Assembly (NCBI RefSeq): GCF_040545335.1
Contig: NZ_JBEPLU010000004.1
Location: forward strand, 1-64,000
Source of the DNA: Phenylobacterium koreense
Lineage (GTDB): Bacteria; Pseudomonadota; Alphaproteobacteria; Caulobacterales; Caulobacteraceae
DNA: 64,000 bases
Direction: 5' to 3'
In this document: in pieces, positions 8,201-16,690 of the stretch
Position numbering within the stretch: position 1 is the stretch's first letter
How the letters are laid out: each line of letters opens with the position of its first letter
Made by a program: the position numbers and the translations under genes
Notes under the pieces: generated by a model
Seen by the model: the letters and a program-made list of their open reading frames with translations, nothing else
What the model was told of the DNA's origin: nothing
Databases searched by the model: none

Positions 8201-8380
8201 TCATCGCCCAGCGGCCATGGGCCCAAGTCGCGACGGCGCGCCCGACCGAGCAGCGGCGATCGCCCGCTCCAGTGCGGCGGTGTCCGCGCCGGCGATCATC
8301 TGATCGTTGACTAGGAAGGCCGGGGTCCCGTGGACGCCGAGCGCTCGCACTAACGCTTCAAGGTAGGCGCTGGCGAAGAA
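8201..8380 (-). pseudogene. C-terminal fragment of a DsbA-like thioredoxin-fold protein
   Basis: The minus strand encodes LVRALGVHGTPAFLVNDQMIAGADTAALERAI. This is the cis-Pro loop (GVHGTP), last strands and terminal helix of a DsbA/2-hydroxychromene-isomerase-like thioredoxin fold. The N-terminal part with the CxxC site is absent; upstream the frame runs into the end of the LysR gene at 8358. This is probably a gene remnant left by a deletion whose edge lies at the LysR stop. Confidence 0.65.
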
Positions 8381-9221
8381 ACTCAATGAGCGCGGACACT
8401 TTGCGCGGGGCACGGCGTCCAGGTGGGCGGACAACGAATAGAGCCGCCTGTGGCATGGGGAAATTTGACATTACGCGCCGCAGCCGGCCGGTCGCGATAT
8501 GCTCGTCGGCCAGGAAGTCCGGCAGCATCACCACTCCCAGACCCGCGATCGCCGCGTCCACCAGAGCTTGTCCGCTGTCGGCCGTGAACCTTGCTCGGGG
8601 GCGCGCGACGATCACCCGGTCACCGTGTTGCAGCGGCCAGGTCTCGGTTCCCTGCGAGATCATGTCGTGGTTCATCAGGTCATCGGGGCTGGCAGGTTCG
8701 CCTCTCATCGCCAGGTAAGACGGGCTGGCGACCATCCGGCCGTCAATCGCGCTCAGGCGCTGTGCGATCAGCGCTGAATCAGCCAGGAATCCGACGCGAA
8801 GGGCAACGTCATAGCCCTCACCGACAAGGTCGACGATGCGGTCGCTGTAGGAGGTGTGAACGTGAAGCGCAGGGTGTGTGATCGCGAACTCTGCGATGGC
8901 GACCGCAAGTTCCAACGACCCGGAGGAGTTGGGAGCGGCGATCCGAAGTCGCCCTTTGAGCTCCCCGTGGGTGGAAAGCGCCTCCTGCGCCGCGTCGCAC
9001 TCGTTGGCGATACGAATGGCGTGCTCGCGGAATGTTTCTCCAGCGTCAGTGATCAATGCCCCCCGGCTGGTACGGGTCACGAGGCGAACCTTCAGCGCCT
9101 CTTCCAGGCGCAGCAGGCGTCGGCTAACGACCGATTTCGAAATGCCGAGTCGCCGCGCCGCGCCGGTGATCCCCTGGGCCTCTGCAACAGCGACGAAGGT
9201 CTGCACGTCCTCCAGCCTCAT
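8358..9221 (-). CDS. LysR-family transcriptional regulator
   Basis: A 287-residue protein. The start at 9221 places the winged helix-turn-helix at residues 1-60 (MRLEDVQTFVAVAEAQGITGAARRLGISKSVVSRRLLRLEEAL). It is followed by a LysR substrate-binding domain (LRIAAPNSSGSLELA, then GLGVVMLPDFLADEHI). The effector is unknown. A TTCACA direct repeat and a 20-bp inverted repeat lie 95-130 bp upstream. The same direct repeat stands before an aldehyde dehydrogenase gene at 21.3 kb, suggesting a shared regulator. Confidence 0.9.
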   Translation of the reverse strand: MRLEDVQTFVAVAEAQGITGAARRLGISKSVVSRRLLRLEEALKVRLVTRTSRGALITDAGETFREHAIRIANECDAAQEALSTHGELKGRLRIAAPNSSGSLELAVAIAEFAITHPALHVHTSYSDRIVDLVGEGYDVALRVGFLADSALIAQRLSAIDGRMVASPSYLAMRGEPASPDDLMNHDMISQGTETWPLQHGDRVIVARPRARFTADSGQALVDAAIAGLGVVMLPDFLADEHIATGRLRRVMSNFPMPQAALFVVRPPGRRAPRKVSALIEFLRQRLP

Positions 9222-9315
9222 GCCGGACGCCTGACTGTCATGGGAACCTCGGTGACAAGGCCACGAAACTCTAGCGCGGCCCCGGCGCATGATCGAGTTC
9301 AGCACTGCGGAGCGG

Positions 9316-9331
9316 TGTGAATCGTTGTGAA
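9316..9331. promoter_or_regulatory. TGTGAA-N4-TGTGAA direct repeat
   Basis: Two TGTGAA copies (9316-9321 and 9326-9331) are spaced by TCGT, one helical turn apart. Read towards the LysR gene it is TTCACA-ACGA-TTCACA. The same arrangement occurs at 21336-21351. The role as an operator is inferred. Confidence 0.45.
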
Positions 9332-9351
9332 GCTATCAGCATGCTGACAGC
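9332..9351. promoter_or_regulatory. 20-bp near-perfect inverted repeat
   Basis: GCTATCAGCATGCTGACAGC differs from its reverse complement at one symmetric pair. It lies between the divergent LysR and DUF4880 genes, directly beside the TGTGAA repeat, where a LysR-type box would be expected. Confidence 0.45.
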
Positions 9352-9447
9352 CATCGTGTCGCGTAGTCAGCAACATGGGGTTGCGTGACTCGGCTCTATC
9401 AACGGCGAAAACGCCACGTCAGATTTGCTCCAAAAACGGAGCCGCGC

Positions 9448-9735
9448 ATGCGAGATTTGGGCCTAGTGCGCGACGGCGTAAGCCTCAATCGCCTCTTGAG
9501 GATGCAACCTGACCAGGCCGCTGCCCTCCTTCGCGATAGGCAGACTGAAGCTGTGGCCGGATCAAACGTGCTGAAGCGTTGGTTGGCGATCGATGCAGCG
9601 AACCGGGTAGCGTGGGCTGACGTCAACGCCGCCTGGAATGATTTTGATGACGGCGACGATGATGAGATTTTGATCGCTATGCGGGTCGACGCCCGGCGCG
9701 CCGCGAAGCGACGCGCCAAGGAGGATGGGCGCTGA
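9448..9735 (+). CDS. stand-alone DUF4880 protein (FecR N-terminal domain only)
   Basis: A 95-residue protein. The start at 9448 has a GGAG-like site 8 bases upstream. Residues 14-85 (LLRMQPDQAAALLRDRQTE, VLKRWLAID, VAWADVNAAWNDFDD, DEILIAMRVDAR) match block by block the first 80 residues of the FecR gene at 15101. The membrane helix and the periplasmic FecR and DUF4974 domains are missing; the protein ends naturally in a basic tail. In FecR this N-terminal domain contacts the sigma factor in the cytoplasm. No sigma gene is adjacent. A soluble anti-sigma fragment or a decayed fecR are both possible. Confidence 0.75.
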   Translation: MRDLGLVRDGVSLNRLLRMQPDQAAALLRDRQTEAVAGSNVLKRWLAIDAANRVAWADVNAAWNDFDDGDDDEILIAMRVDARRAAKRRAKEDGR

Positions 9736-9818
9736 CCGGCTGAAAAATTTTCGAACGGATCGGTGCGGGTTTCCAGTTGGCGCGCGACCTCATGGGCAGA
9801 CCTCTGAGGGGACTGAAC

Positions 9819-10415
9819 ATGAACGCCACGGCGGTGAATGCTGCGAACAGGTCTGACGTTCACAGCGGCCCGATCTATCAGCCTGGAAGCGTCATCGCAT
9901 TCGCGGACACTGCGCTCTGCTTCCGCACGTTCCGCCTCATGCCGGCAGCTCGAATTTTACTTTGCGAGGGCAGGCCGGTGGAGATCGGCAGCCGCGCCTT
10001 CGACCTCTTGCACATACTGCTGAGATCGCAGGGGGCCGTCGTCGAGCGCGAGACCATCATGCGTCAGGTCTGGCCGACGACGATTGTCGATGAGAGCAAT
10101 CTCCGCTCTCAGGTATCGCAAGTCCGCAAGGCTTTGGGCGTGCATCGCGATCTGCTCAAGACTGTGCCCGGGCGCGGCTACCTGCTAGCCGCCGAAGTCG
10201 CGCCTCAGGGCGAGCATCGGGAGTGGCCGACGCCTCGGGTGACGCGGCCTGAGCAGATGCGAGAGTTCGCCGAGGCTGAGGGCCTGCGGTCTCTGCTTCG
10301 CTCCGTGCTCGACGAGCTCTGTCAGATGAGGCGTGAACTCGGAGTCGAGCGCGAGCTGCGCCTAGGAGCGGCTGCGCGTCAGCCACTGAACAGCGCGCGG
10401 GCGCTCCCCAGATAG
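9819..10415 (+). CDS. winged-helix transcriptional regulator (OmpR/CadC-type DNA-binding domain)
   Basis: A 198-residue protein. The start at 9819 follows an AGGGGA ribosome site. Residues 30-125 form a Trans_reg_C winged helix (FRTFRLMPAARILLCEGRPVEIGSRAFDLLHILL, VWPTTIVDESNLRSQVSQVRKALG, VPGRGYLLA). There is no receiver domain and no membrane segment. The C-terminal 70 residues are an Arg/Glu-rich helix of unknown role. Such orphan winged-helix proteins are common in alphaproteobacteria. The putative kinase gene downstream may act with it. Confidence 0.85.
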   Translation: MNATAVNAANRSDVHSGPIYQPGSVIAFADTALCFRTFRLMPAARILLCEGRPVEIGSRAFDLLHILLRSQGAVVERETIMRQVWPTTIVDESNLRSQVSQVRKALGVHRDLLKTVPGRGYLLAAEVAPQGEHREWPTPRVTRPEQMREFAEAEGLRSLLRSVLDELCQMRRELGVERELRLGAAARQPLNSARALPR

Positions 10416-10462
10416 CGCTCCACCTTGCGGGGCGAGCGCAGTGCGGTCTTGGCCGGATATCA

Positions 10463-11209
10463 ATGAAGGCCCGTCCTCAGATCGCCCGATGTCAACTCGA
10501 TATGCCTAGAGAGGATTGTCCCTTGTCAGTTTCAGGGCGTGCTGTCGATACAGGGCCCGGCGATGCGTTCCTGCTCGTTGAGGAAATCTGCCACCGGGTG
10601 ATCAACGAGTACGCGCAATTGATCGCGTCCCTGACCGCCGCCGCTCAGGATACGCACGACGTCGTGGGACGCCGCGCCCTCGTGCGGGCCGCCGACACGC
10701 TGCACGACTATGCTGCGGCTCACCATGCCTTGCGCGCGCCGCCGTCAGGACAACGAGATCTTGCCGATTATCTGGAAGGCGTTTGCCTGGCCTTGTCCGT
10801 GGCGCGCCTTCGTCCGCGTGGGGTCAAGCTGTCGCTGTCGGCAGATGCCGTGGATCTGTCGGCGAGCCGCTGTTGGCGTGTCGGTCTGGTCATATCGGAG
10901 TTAATCTGCAATTTGCTTCGACACGGCTTCACCGAGCGGGCGGGCGACCTTCACATCTGCTTACGCCATGCGGACGGACAGATCTTGTGCCGAGTGAGTG
11001 GCGAGGGGGCTGGGTTGGAGCTGTTTGCGCCGGGCAACGGCCGCCGCATCATCCGCCGACTTGCGCGAGAGCTCGGCGGCAGCATCTGTTGGTCTGCGGG
11101 AAGCTGGGGGGGTTCCGTCGATTTGGTATTTCCGGCGGCGGAGCCCAGAAGCGATCGCAATGTGGTTGGCGAACGCTTCGACCACGGCGCTGACATTCAA
11201 TGGCTATGA
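10463..11209 (+). CDS. HWE/HisKA_2-type sensor histidine kinase core
   Basis: A 248-residue protein with no recognisable sensor or membrane part. An H-box-like helix, EEICHRVINEYAQLIASLTAAA, carries the putative phosphorylated His at about residue 44. It is followed by a HATPase domain: N-box ELICNLLRHGF, a loose G1 (SGEGAGL), and GNGRRIIRRLARELGGSICW with GGSVDLVFP at the end. The atypical G1 box may mean weak ATP binding. The start could also be Met14. The adjacent winged-helix protein lacks a receiver domain, so the phosphorelay partner is not obvious. Confidence 0.75.
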   Translation: MKARPQIARCQLDMPREDCPLSVSGRAVDTGPGDAFLLVEEICHRVINEYAQLIASLTAAAQDTHDVVGRRALVRAADTLHDYAAAHHALRAPPSGQRDLADYLEGVCLALSVARLRPRGVKLSLSADAVDLSASRCWRVGLVISELICNLLRHGFTERAGDLHICLRHADGQILCRVSGEGAGLELFAPGNGRRIIRRLARELGGSICWSAGSWGGSVDLVFPAAEPRSDRNVVGERFDHGADIQWL

Positions 11210-11235
11210 CGGTGCGGGGACGTCGGCCGGGTTCT

Positions 11236-14200
11236 CTAAAAAATCGCTGATACGGTCAGCAGGAATCGACGTCGTCTCGGGTCGCCGTAGCGGCTGTAGC
11301 CGGACGTCGCCAGCCCAAGGGTCTGGAAGACAGCGAGACTACTCTCGCGAGGGGGCGCGCGGTCAAACACATTGATCACTCCAAGATCAACCTTGATTTC
11401 TCGAGCCGCGCTGGCCAGCGGCAGCTCACCGCGCCAGCTGACATTGAGATCGACATAGGTTTGAGCGGGCACCCTCATTGAGCCTTGGATCGCTTTTGCG
11501 GCGGCGATGAGGGTGGGATCCTGGTCCTCCGCCGGCGGGATAATGCGATAGCTGCCGAAGTATTGCATGTTCGCGCCGACGGTGACTTGCCCGATGCTCC
11601 AGTCGGCGCCGAGGTTCGCCCGTTGCGCCAGCGGGCTTGTAAGATAATTGACCTTGTTCACGCTCGACCCAATGGGCGTGATGCTGCGCTGGCGGAGATA
11701 GTAGGCGCCCTCGCCATAGACGCGCAGCCTGCCGTCTAGCAGCGCCGCCCGCCAATCCAGGCTCGCGTCGATCATGTCAAACTCGGCGCGGGCGGAGTTG
11801 TCTCGCCTCGCATCCAGCGCAACGATTGGGCCGGCGGTGTAACCTCGCGCACGGTCGGCGTCCGTCAGCGGGCCGCGGGTGACGCGTTGCGGCCAAAGGT
11901 GCTCGAATTGGAGGATAGTCGCCATGTCCGGCGCGAAGATTCCGCGCGTCTTGCGAATACCGGAATAGTCGACGGTCAGGCGGGGACCCTCTTCGCCGAG
12001 TGGCGTCAAGATCACGCCGAACGATGCTGTATCGACCTTGACCGATTGCAGATCGAGCGACCCTCCGGAGGTCAGTGAGAATGTCTCGGCCGGGCCGCCG
12101 CGTTGGGGATCTGAAGTTCGCGTCTGCGATTTCGCTTGGAGCAACTCGCCCATCAACGGCGGTGCTGCGCTGGTGGCGTAGCTTGCCCGTAGGGCCAGCC
12201 ACTGCGCCGGCGTGACCTTGGCCCCGAGAGTGAAGGAGGCGTCAGTGTAACGATGGTCGAGCCGCTCGCTGTCGGGCGCGTAGGGGTTGCGGGCAAACTC
12301 GTCGGCCTGGCTGTCTCCGCGCACCGCCAACTGGACCTCCAAGTTCCGGAGCAAGGGCGTGGCTTGCGGTCCGAAAACCGGCGCTCTGAATTCACCATAT
12401 AGGGACGTCGTCACTGTTCGGCGGGCGGCGATCGTGGAAACGGTGGAGGTTGCGCCCGACCCGGTTACGACGTCGTAGGCGGGCACGCTCTCTGTGTTCT
12501 CTTCCGCCAGCAGGGATAGTGTCGCGGGCCCATGCGGTGTCTGAAACACCGGCCCGGCCAGGCGCAAGGAAAGGTTCCGCAGCTCGGTCTCCAGCGTCAG
12601 AGCGCGCAGCGTGGTTCCAATGCCCGGGATCAGTGCGGCTTGAAACGCTTCCCAGTCGCCAAATGGACTGACGGGGGGCGCATTTGCGACGAAGGGCCTT
12701 CCGTAGAACGGCTTGCGTTCAGCGTATGCGTACCGCGCTGAACCGATAGCGGCTTCCGCTGTTGCGCGCCATCCCCGAGGCAGTGGAGCAACGACGCCAA
12801 CGGCGTAGCGAGCGCTATCGATCTCGGTCGTCCGTTCGCCTTCGGCGGCTTCGATTGGGTAGGTGACCTGAATGGCCTGCGTGAAGGGGTTGAGCGGGGA
12901 GGTGGCGGGAAGGTTGCCGAAACCGTCGACCTGCCGCCAGCGATAGCGCCCACGATTCCAGAGCATGACCGCGTCGGCATAGGCCTCTACGTCGCCGTCG
13001 AAGCGATGACGAACATTGGCGAGGATAGCCGCTGTTCGCGGCGTCGAGCTGAGTTGGCTAGCAGCAGCTCCCTCGGAGAGCTCAGAGCTGATTCTGCCGG
13101 CGTTCAGAGCGATCGCTTGGGCGATCTCCGAGGAGTTTCCCGACAGACCGGGGGGCAGATAGCTGAAGGTGGAACTAAGCGTCTCGCCGCCGTATGCCGG
13201 CTTGAGTACAAGCGGGCCGGAGTTCAGGCTCGTGACGAACACCGCCCCGCCGCCCGTCTTGTTCGATTGTTGTGGAGCCAGATCGGAGTTGAGCTTGGCG
13301 TCGCGAGCAACGAAGTCGCGCTCGCCGTTTAGGAGGGGCTCTGCCTGCGAGCCCGCCGCGAACAGCATGAGGTCGGTACGCCCATCATTGAGCGATGCGC
13401 CGATGCGCCCTTCAAGCGTGATCTGTCGCGCGTCGCCGCGTGATGTCACGCCGCCCGCAGCATGCAGCTCGACGCCCGTTAGCCCACGCGCCAGGACGAT
13501 GTTGACCACGCCGCCCTGAGCTCCGTAGCCATAGATTCCGCCCGCGGCGCCTGTAAGCACCTCCACGCGATCGATGGCGTGCAGGGGCAAGGCGTTCAGG
13601 TCAGGCTGCAGGAAGCCCTGGACCTGCGCAGGGATGCCGGGCATGCGCCGGCCATCAATGAGGACCAGGGTCGCCTCGGGGCCGAGCCCTCGCAGATCGA
13701 TCTGCGAATTGGTCGCCCCGTTGAAGTCAAGACTGGGGCTTACGGTCGTCGTGTTCGACGGAACGCGGCTGGCGAAGTACTGATCGAGATTGTCGCGGCC
13801 GGCATGTTGAATTTCGGACCCAGTGGCCACGCGATAGGGTTGGATGTCGGTCTCAAGGCGGCGGATGTCGGCGTTCTGGCTTCGGCGACCGATCACCAAC
13901 ACCTCGGGCACAGTGACATCCTGGCGCGCCAGCGTCGGCGCGGACGGACGTTCGACAACGAACAGGCCGGTCGACGAGCGTCTCACGATAAGGCCGCTGT
14001 CCTGAAGGAGGCGCTTTAGAGCGGCCTGAGGCGGCATGGCTCCGCGAACGCCTGGCGTTTGTTTGCCAGCCGTTACTTCGCGGTCGAAGAGCAACTCGAT
14101 TCCGGCCTGTTGCGAGAGCTGAAGCAACGCTTCCGTGAGCGAGCCGCCACGAATATTGAGCACCATGGCCGATTGCGCCGCCGCAGGGCCTGCCGCAGCG

Positions 14201-14244
14201 AGCACAAACAACCCGAGACCTACACCAACTGCACGACCTGTCAC
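11236..14244 (-). CDS. TonB-dependent receptor with N-terminal STN signalling domain
   Basis: A 1002-residue outer-membrane protein. The signal peptide ends at AAAQ (about residue 24). An STN domain (about 28-100: VLNIRGGSLTEALLQLSQQAGIEL and VRGAMPPQAALKRLLQDSGL) precedes a plug (about 140-260, with LVLIDGRRMPG and VEVLTGAAGGIYGYGAQGG) and a beta-barrel ending in Phe. STN receptors pass the ligand-bound signal to FecR, and fecI-fecR lie divergently 290 bp away. The substrate is not evident; an iron chelate or haem is plausible because a GlcG/HbpS gene follows fecR. Confidence 0.92.
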   Translation of the reverse strand: MTGRAVGVGLGLFVLAAAGPAAAQSAMVLNIRGGSLTEALLQLSQQAGIELLFDREVTAGKQTPGVRGAMPPQAALKRLLQDSGLIVRRSSTGLFVVERPSAPTLARQDVTVPEVLVIGRRSQNADIRRLETDIQPYRVATGSEIQHAGRDNLDQYFASRVPSNTTTVSPSLDFNGATNSQIDLRGLGPEATLVLIDGRRMPGIPAQVQGFLQPDLNALPLHAIDRVEVLTGAAGGIYGYGAQGGVVNIVLARGLTGVELHAAGGVTSRGDARQITLEGRIGASLNDGRTDLMLFAAGSQAEPLLNGERDFVARDAKLNSDLAPQQSNKTGGGAVFVTSLNSGPLVLKPAYGGETLSSTFSYLPPGLSGNSSEIAQAIALNAGRISSELSEGAAASQLSSTPRTAAILANVRHRFDGDVEAYADAVMLWNRGRYRWRQVDGFGNLPATSPLNPFTQAIQVTYPIEAAEGERTTEIDSARYAVGVVAPLPRGWRATAEAAIGSARYAYAERKPFYGRPFVANAPPVSPFGDWEAFQAALIPGIGTTLRALTLETELRNLSLRLAGPVFQTPHGPATLSLLAEENTESVPAYDVVTGSGATSTVSTIAARRTVTTSLYGEFRAPVFGPQATPLLRNLEVQLAVRGDSQADEFARNPYAPDSERLDHRYTDASFTLGAKVTPAQWLALRASYATSAAPPLMGELLQAKSQTRTSDPQRGGPAETFSLTSGGSLDLQSVKVDTASFGVILTPLGEEGPRLTVDYSGIRKTRGIFAPDMATILQFEHLWPQRVTRGPLTDADRARGYTAGPIVALDARRDNSARAEFDMIDASLDWRAALLDGRLRVYGEGAYYLRQRSITPIGSSVNKVNYLTSPLAQRANLGADWSIGQVTVGANMQYFGSYRIIPPAEDQDPTLIAAAKAIQGSMRVPAQTYVDLNVSWRGELPLASAAREIKVDLGVINVFDRAPPRESSLAVFQTLGLATSGYSRYGDPRRRRFLLTVSAIF

Positions 14245-14531
14245 GCCACCCCCCTCTTGCCGTCAGCCGTGCATCATTTTCAAATTGAGACAACGTTGTT
14301 TTTTTTGTTTGGGGAGCCGTCTGGCGCGACTTTGGGCGGATTGTCCCATTCATCCGGCACAAACGAGGGCGTGCAAGGCAATTGGCTCCGGCGTCTTGTT
14401 GTCGAAAATCAAGGTGATCGAGTAGTGACGCAGAGGGTGATTTGTCGAGAGCTTGCTCTTGAGTTGAGGTTCGACGATCAGGGAACAAAGAAAATAATGC
14501 GGGAGTCGGCGGCTGTTGCGACCTCACATCG
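14245..14531. promoter_or_regulatory. divergent promoter region between TonB receptor and fecI
   Basis: This 287-bp gap is AT-richer than its surroundings. It contains the perfect 10-bp palindrome ACAACGTTGT (14290-14299), followed directly by a T tract broken by one G (14298-14310). An ECF-type promoter for the receptor would be expected here, but I cannot pick a certain -35/-10 pair by eye. Confidence 0.4.
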
Positions 14532-15101
14532 ATGGAACTGGTCGGTACATGCGCCTGGGGAGCGGCCGACGCCCGGCCTCGCGTTGCGAGTCTCGGCGTG
14601 AGCGATAGACCTTTAGCTGTTCAGGCTGGGCCGCTGCGAGACGGCCTTACCCGCTATTTCAGAAACCGAGTGCCGGACCCGCACGAGGCGGACGACCTCG
14701 TCCAGGAAGTATTTGCTCGGATTGTAGCTCGCGACAGTGAAGAGCCGGTCGGCCATCTTGGCGGGTACGTGTTCGCGATCGCCGCCAATGTTCTGGCCGA
14801 CCGTGCGCGTCGCCGCTTTGCCCGCAGGGCCGAGGCCCATGTGGAGTTCAATCCCGACAGCCATGGCGACGAGGATGTAGATCCTCATCGCATCTTGGCT
14901 GCAAAGGAAGATCTTCGCGGCGCGATCGAAGCCTTGCTGGCTCTGCCGCTTAGGACCCGGAGAATATTCATCCTGCGGCGCCTTGAAGGGCGGACTTCGC
15001 GCGAAGTGGCCGAGCAGCTGGGCATTTCGGTCAGCGCTGTCGAGAAGCATATGGTGCGCGCCGTGCAGCATCTGAGTGTTGTCCGGAAGGGACGGAAGTG
15101 A
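14532..15101 (+). CDS. fecI: ECF sigma factor, FecI-like
   Basis: A protein of up to 189 residues. Sigma region 2 lies around residues 35-100 (LTRYFRNRVPDPHEADDLVQEVFARIV, then the DNA-melting stretch YVFAIAANVLADRARR). Region 4 lies around 130-185 (LPLRTRRIFILRRLEGRTSREVAEQLGISVSAVEKHM). The real start may be GTG 14598, which removes an unusual 22-residue leader. It directs transcription of the divergent TonB receptor when released or activated by FecR. The fecR start overlaps its stop. Confidence 0.92.
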   Translation: MELVGTCAWGAADARPRVASLGVSDRPLAVQAGPLRDGLTRYFRNRVPDPHEADDLVQEVFARIVARDSEEPVGHLGGYVFAIAANVLADRARRRFARRAEAHVEFNPDSHGDEDVDPHRILAAKEDLRGAIEALLALPLRTRRIFILRRLEGRTSREVAEQLGISVSAVEKHMVRAVQHLSVVRKGRK

Positions 15102-16123
15102 TGCGGGAGGTGCTCACCCTCGACCGCTTGGCGGCGATGTCTCCCGACGAAGCGGCGGCGCTGCTGGTCTATCGACGCTCGGATGGCGCAGCTGACATTG
15201 ACGCCGGTGTGCTCGCCGCCTGGCTGGCTCTTGATTCCAGTCATGCTGCCGCTTGGGAGGACGCCCAAGCCGCCTGGTCGGATTTCGACGGCGTCGTAGA
15301 CGACGAAGTTATGGCAGCGTTGCGAGCGGACGCGCGCTCTGCGCGCCCGGAGAAGCCGAAATGGGCGCTGCAGGCGGCCGCGACGGCCGCGGTGATCATG
15401 TTGGCCGTCGTGGCCGCCGTCGGCGTCACCCAGTGGCTGCCAAGCGATCGCCAAGTGGCTCCAGCCATTGCTGTTCGCCAGCCTGAGCAGACGTTCGCCA
15501 ATATTGAAGATGCGCCACAGACCTTCCAGCTCGCCGACGGAACTCAAATGACACTTGCGGGCAGAAGCTCAGCGAGCGTGGCGATGAGTAGCGCGCGGCG
15601 GGAAATTCGGCTTTCGCGCGGACGGGCGTTCTTTGCGGTGGCGCATGATGCGCAGCGTCCATTCGTGGTGCTCGCCGGCGAGCAGGCGATCGTCGCGTTG
15701 GGCACCCGCTTTGACGTGCAACTGCGTCCCGGTGAGGTGCAGGTGGTCCTGGAAGAAGGCCGGGTCTCTGTCAGTTCTGCGGGAAGTGGCGTGACGCCGA
15801 TCGTGCTGAATCCTGGGCAACAGCTGATCGCGTCGGAGGGGAAGACGCCCGTGGTGGCTGCGGCGAACTTGGCCGTCGAAGGAGCGTGGCGCGAGCGCTA
15901 CGTGGTGTTCAACAACGTGACGCTGGCCAACGCTGCGGCCGAATTGAACCGGCAGGGCGCGGGTCGCCTTGTCGTGCGCGATCCTGCGGTGGCCTCGATA
16001 CGCATCAGCGGCCGTTTCAAGGCGACCGATCTTCCGCGCTTCGGACGCTCGATCTCTGAGCTCCATGCGGTCCGGCTCGTGCAGATCGGTCCGCAAGAGT
16101 GGGAGATCGTCGCCCGCCGTTAG
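15101..16123 (+). CDS. fecR: FecR-family anti-sigma/sigma-activating membrane protein
   Basis: A 340-residue protein. A DUF4880 domain occupies about residues 8-75, one membrane helix about 87-110 (AAATAAVIMLAVVAAVGVTQWL), then the periplasmic FecR domain (DGTQMTLAGRSSASV, RGRAFFAVAHDAQRPFVVLAG, GTRFDVQL) and a C-terminal DUF4974/STN-like part (LANAAAELNRQ, ISGRFKATDL). It relays the signal from the STN domain of the receptor to FecI. Its ATG shares one base with the fecI stop (TGATG); GTG 15098 is an alternative start. Confidence 0.92.
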   Translation: MREVLTLDRLAAMSPDEAAALLVYRRSDGAADIDAGVLAAWLALDSSHAAAWEDAQAAWSDFDGVVDDEVMAALRADARSARPEKPKWALQAAATAAVIMLAVVAAVGVTQWLPSDRQVAPAIAVRQPEQTFANIEDAPQTFQLADGTQMTLAGRSSASVAMSSARREIRLSRGRAFFAVAHDAQRPFVVLAGEQAIVALGTRFDVQLRPGEVQVVLEEGRVSVSSAGSGVTPIVLNPGQQLIASEGKTPVVAAANLAVEGAWRERYVVFNNVTLANAAAELNRQGAGRLVVRDPAVASIRISGRFKATDLPRFGRSISELHAVRLVQIGPQEWEIVARR

Positions 16124-16244
16124 CAGGCGCAGCGGCAGACGACCGCCGAGGCATGTCACTCCACGCCCCTTCACGTCGCTGCACGAGCGGCGTCTCGGCG
16201 GACAGGTGAAGATCGCTCCGTAGCCAAGAGGCAGGGAGCGTCAA

Positions 16245-16658
16245 ATGCAGATCAATTCATATATCGCTCAGGCGATCATTGACGGCGCAGAGGTCAAGGC
16301 GCGCGAGGTCGGCCTGCCGGTGATCGTCGCGGTGCTGGACGCGGGGGGACACCTGAAGGCGTTCCACCGCATGGACGGCGCCGTTCTCGGCTCCATCGAC
16401 ATCGCGCTGCGCAAAGCAAAGACCGCGGTTCTGTTTGGAGCCGAGAGCGAGGCGGTGTGGGAATACTGCAAGCCCGGCGCCCCTGCCCCCGGCCTTGAGA
16501 ATACGAACGGCGGCCTCGCTCCGTTCGGCGGCGGCATTCCACTGAAGGACAGAGACGGTTCGATCCTGGGCGCCCTAGGCGTCTCGGGTGGGTCCGTCGC
16601 TCAGGACATGGAAGTCGCCCGGGCCGGCTACGCCGCCTACCAGGCCACCGTCGCCTGA
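16245..16658 (+). CDS. GlcG/HbpS-family (DUF336) haem-binding-type protein
   Basis: A 137-residue protein covering the whole GlcG/HbpS fold: LPVIVAVLDAGGHLKAFHRMDGA, then SIDIALRKAKTA and FGGGIPLKDRDGSILGALGVSGG. Members bind haem or corrinoids, or are accessory proteins of oxidoreductases. It starts 122 bp after fecR and lies 32 bp before an SDR gene, with which it is probably co-transcribed. A diverged paralogue follows the second copy of that SDR at 51102. The exact role is unknown. Confidence 0.85.
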   Translation: MQINSYIAQAIIDGAEVKAREVGLPVIVAVLDAGGHLKAFHRMDGAVLGSIDIALRKAKTAVLFGAESEAVWEYCKPGAPAPGLENTNGGLAPFGGGIPLKDRDGSILGALGVSGGSVAQDMEVARAGYAAYQATVA

Positions 16659-16690
16659 CCCACTGATCTCAAACAAGCAAGGGACCCGTC

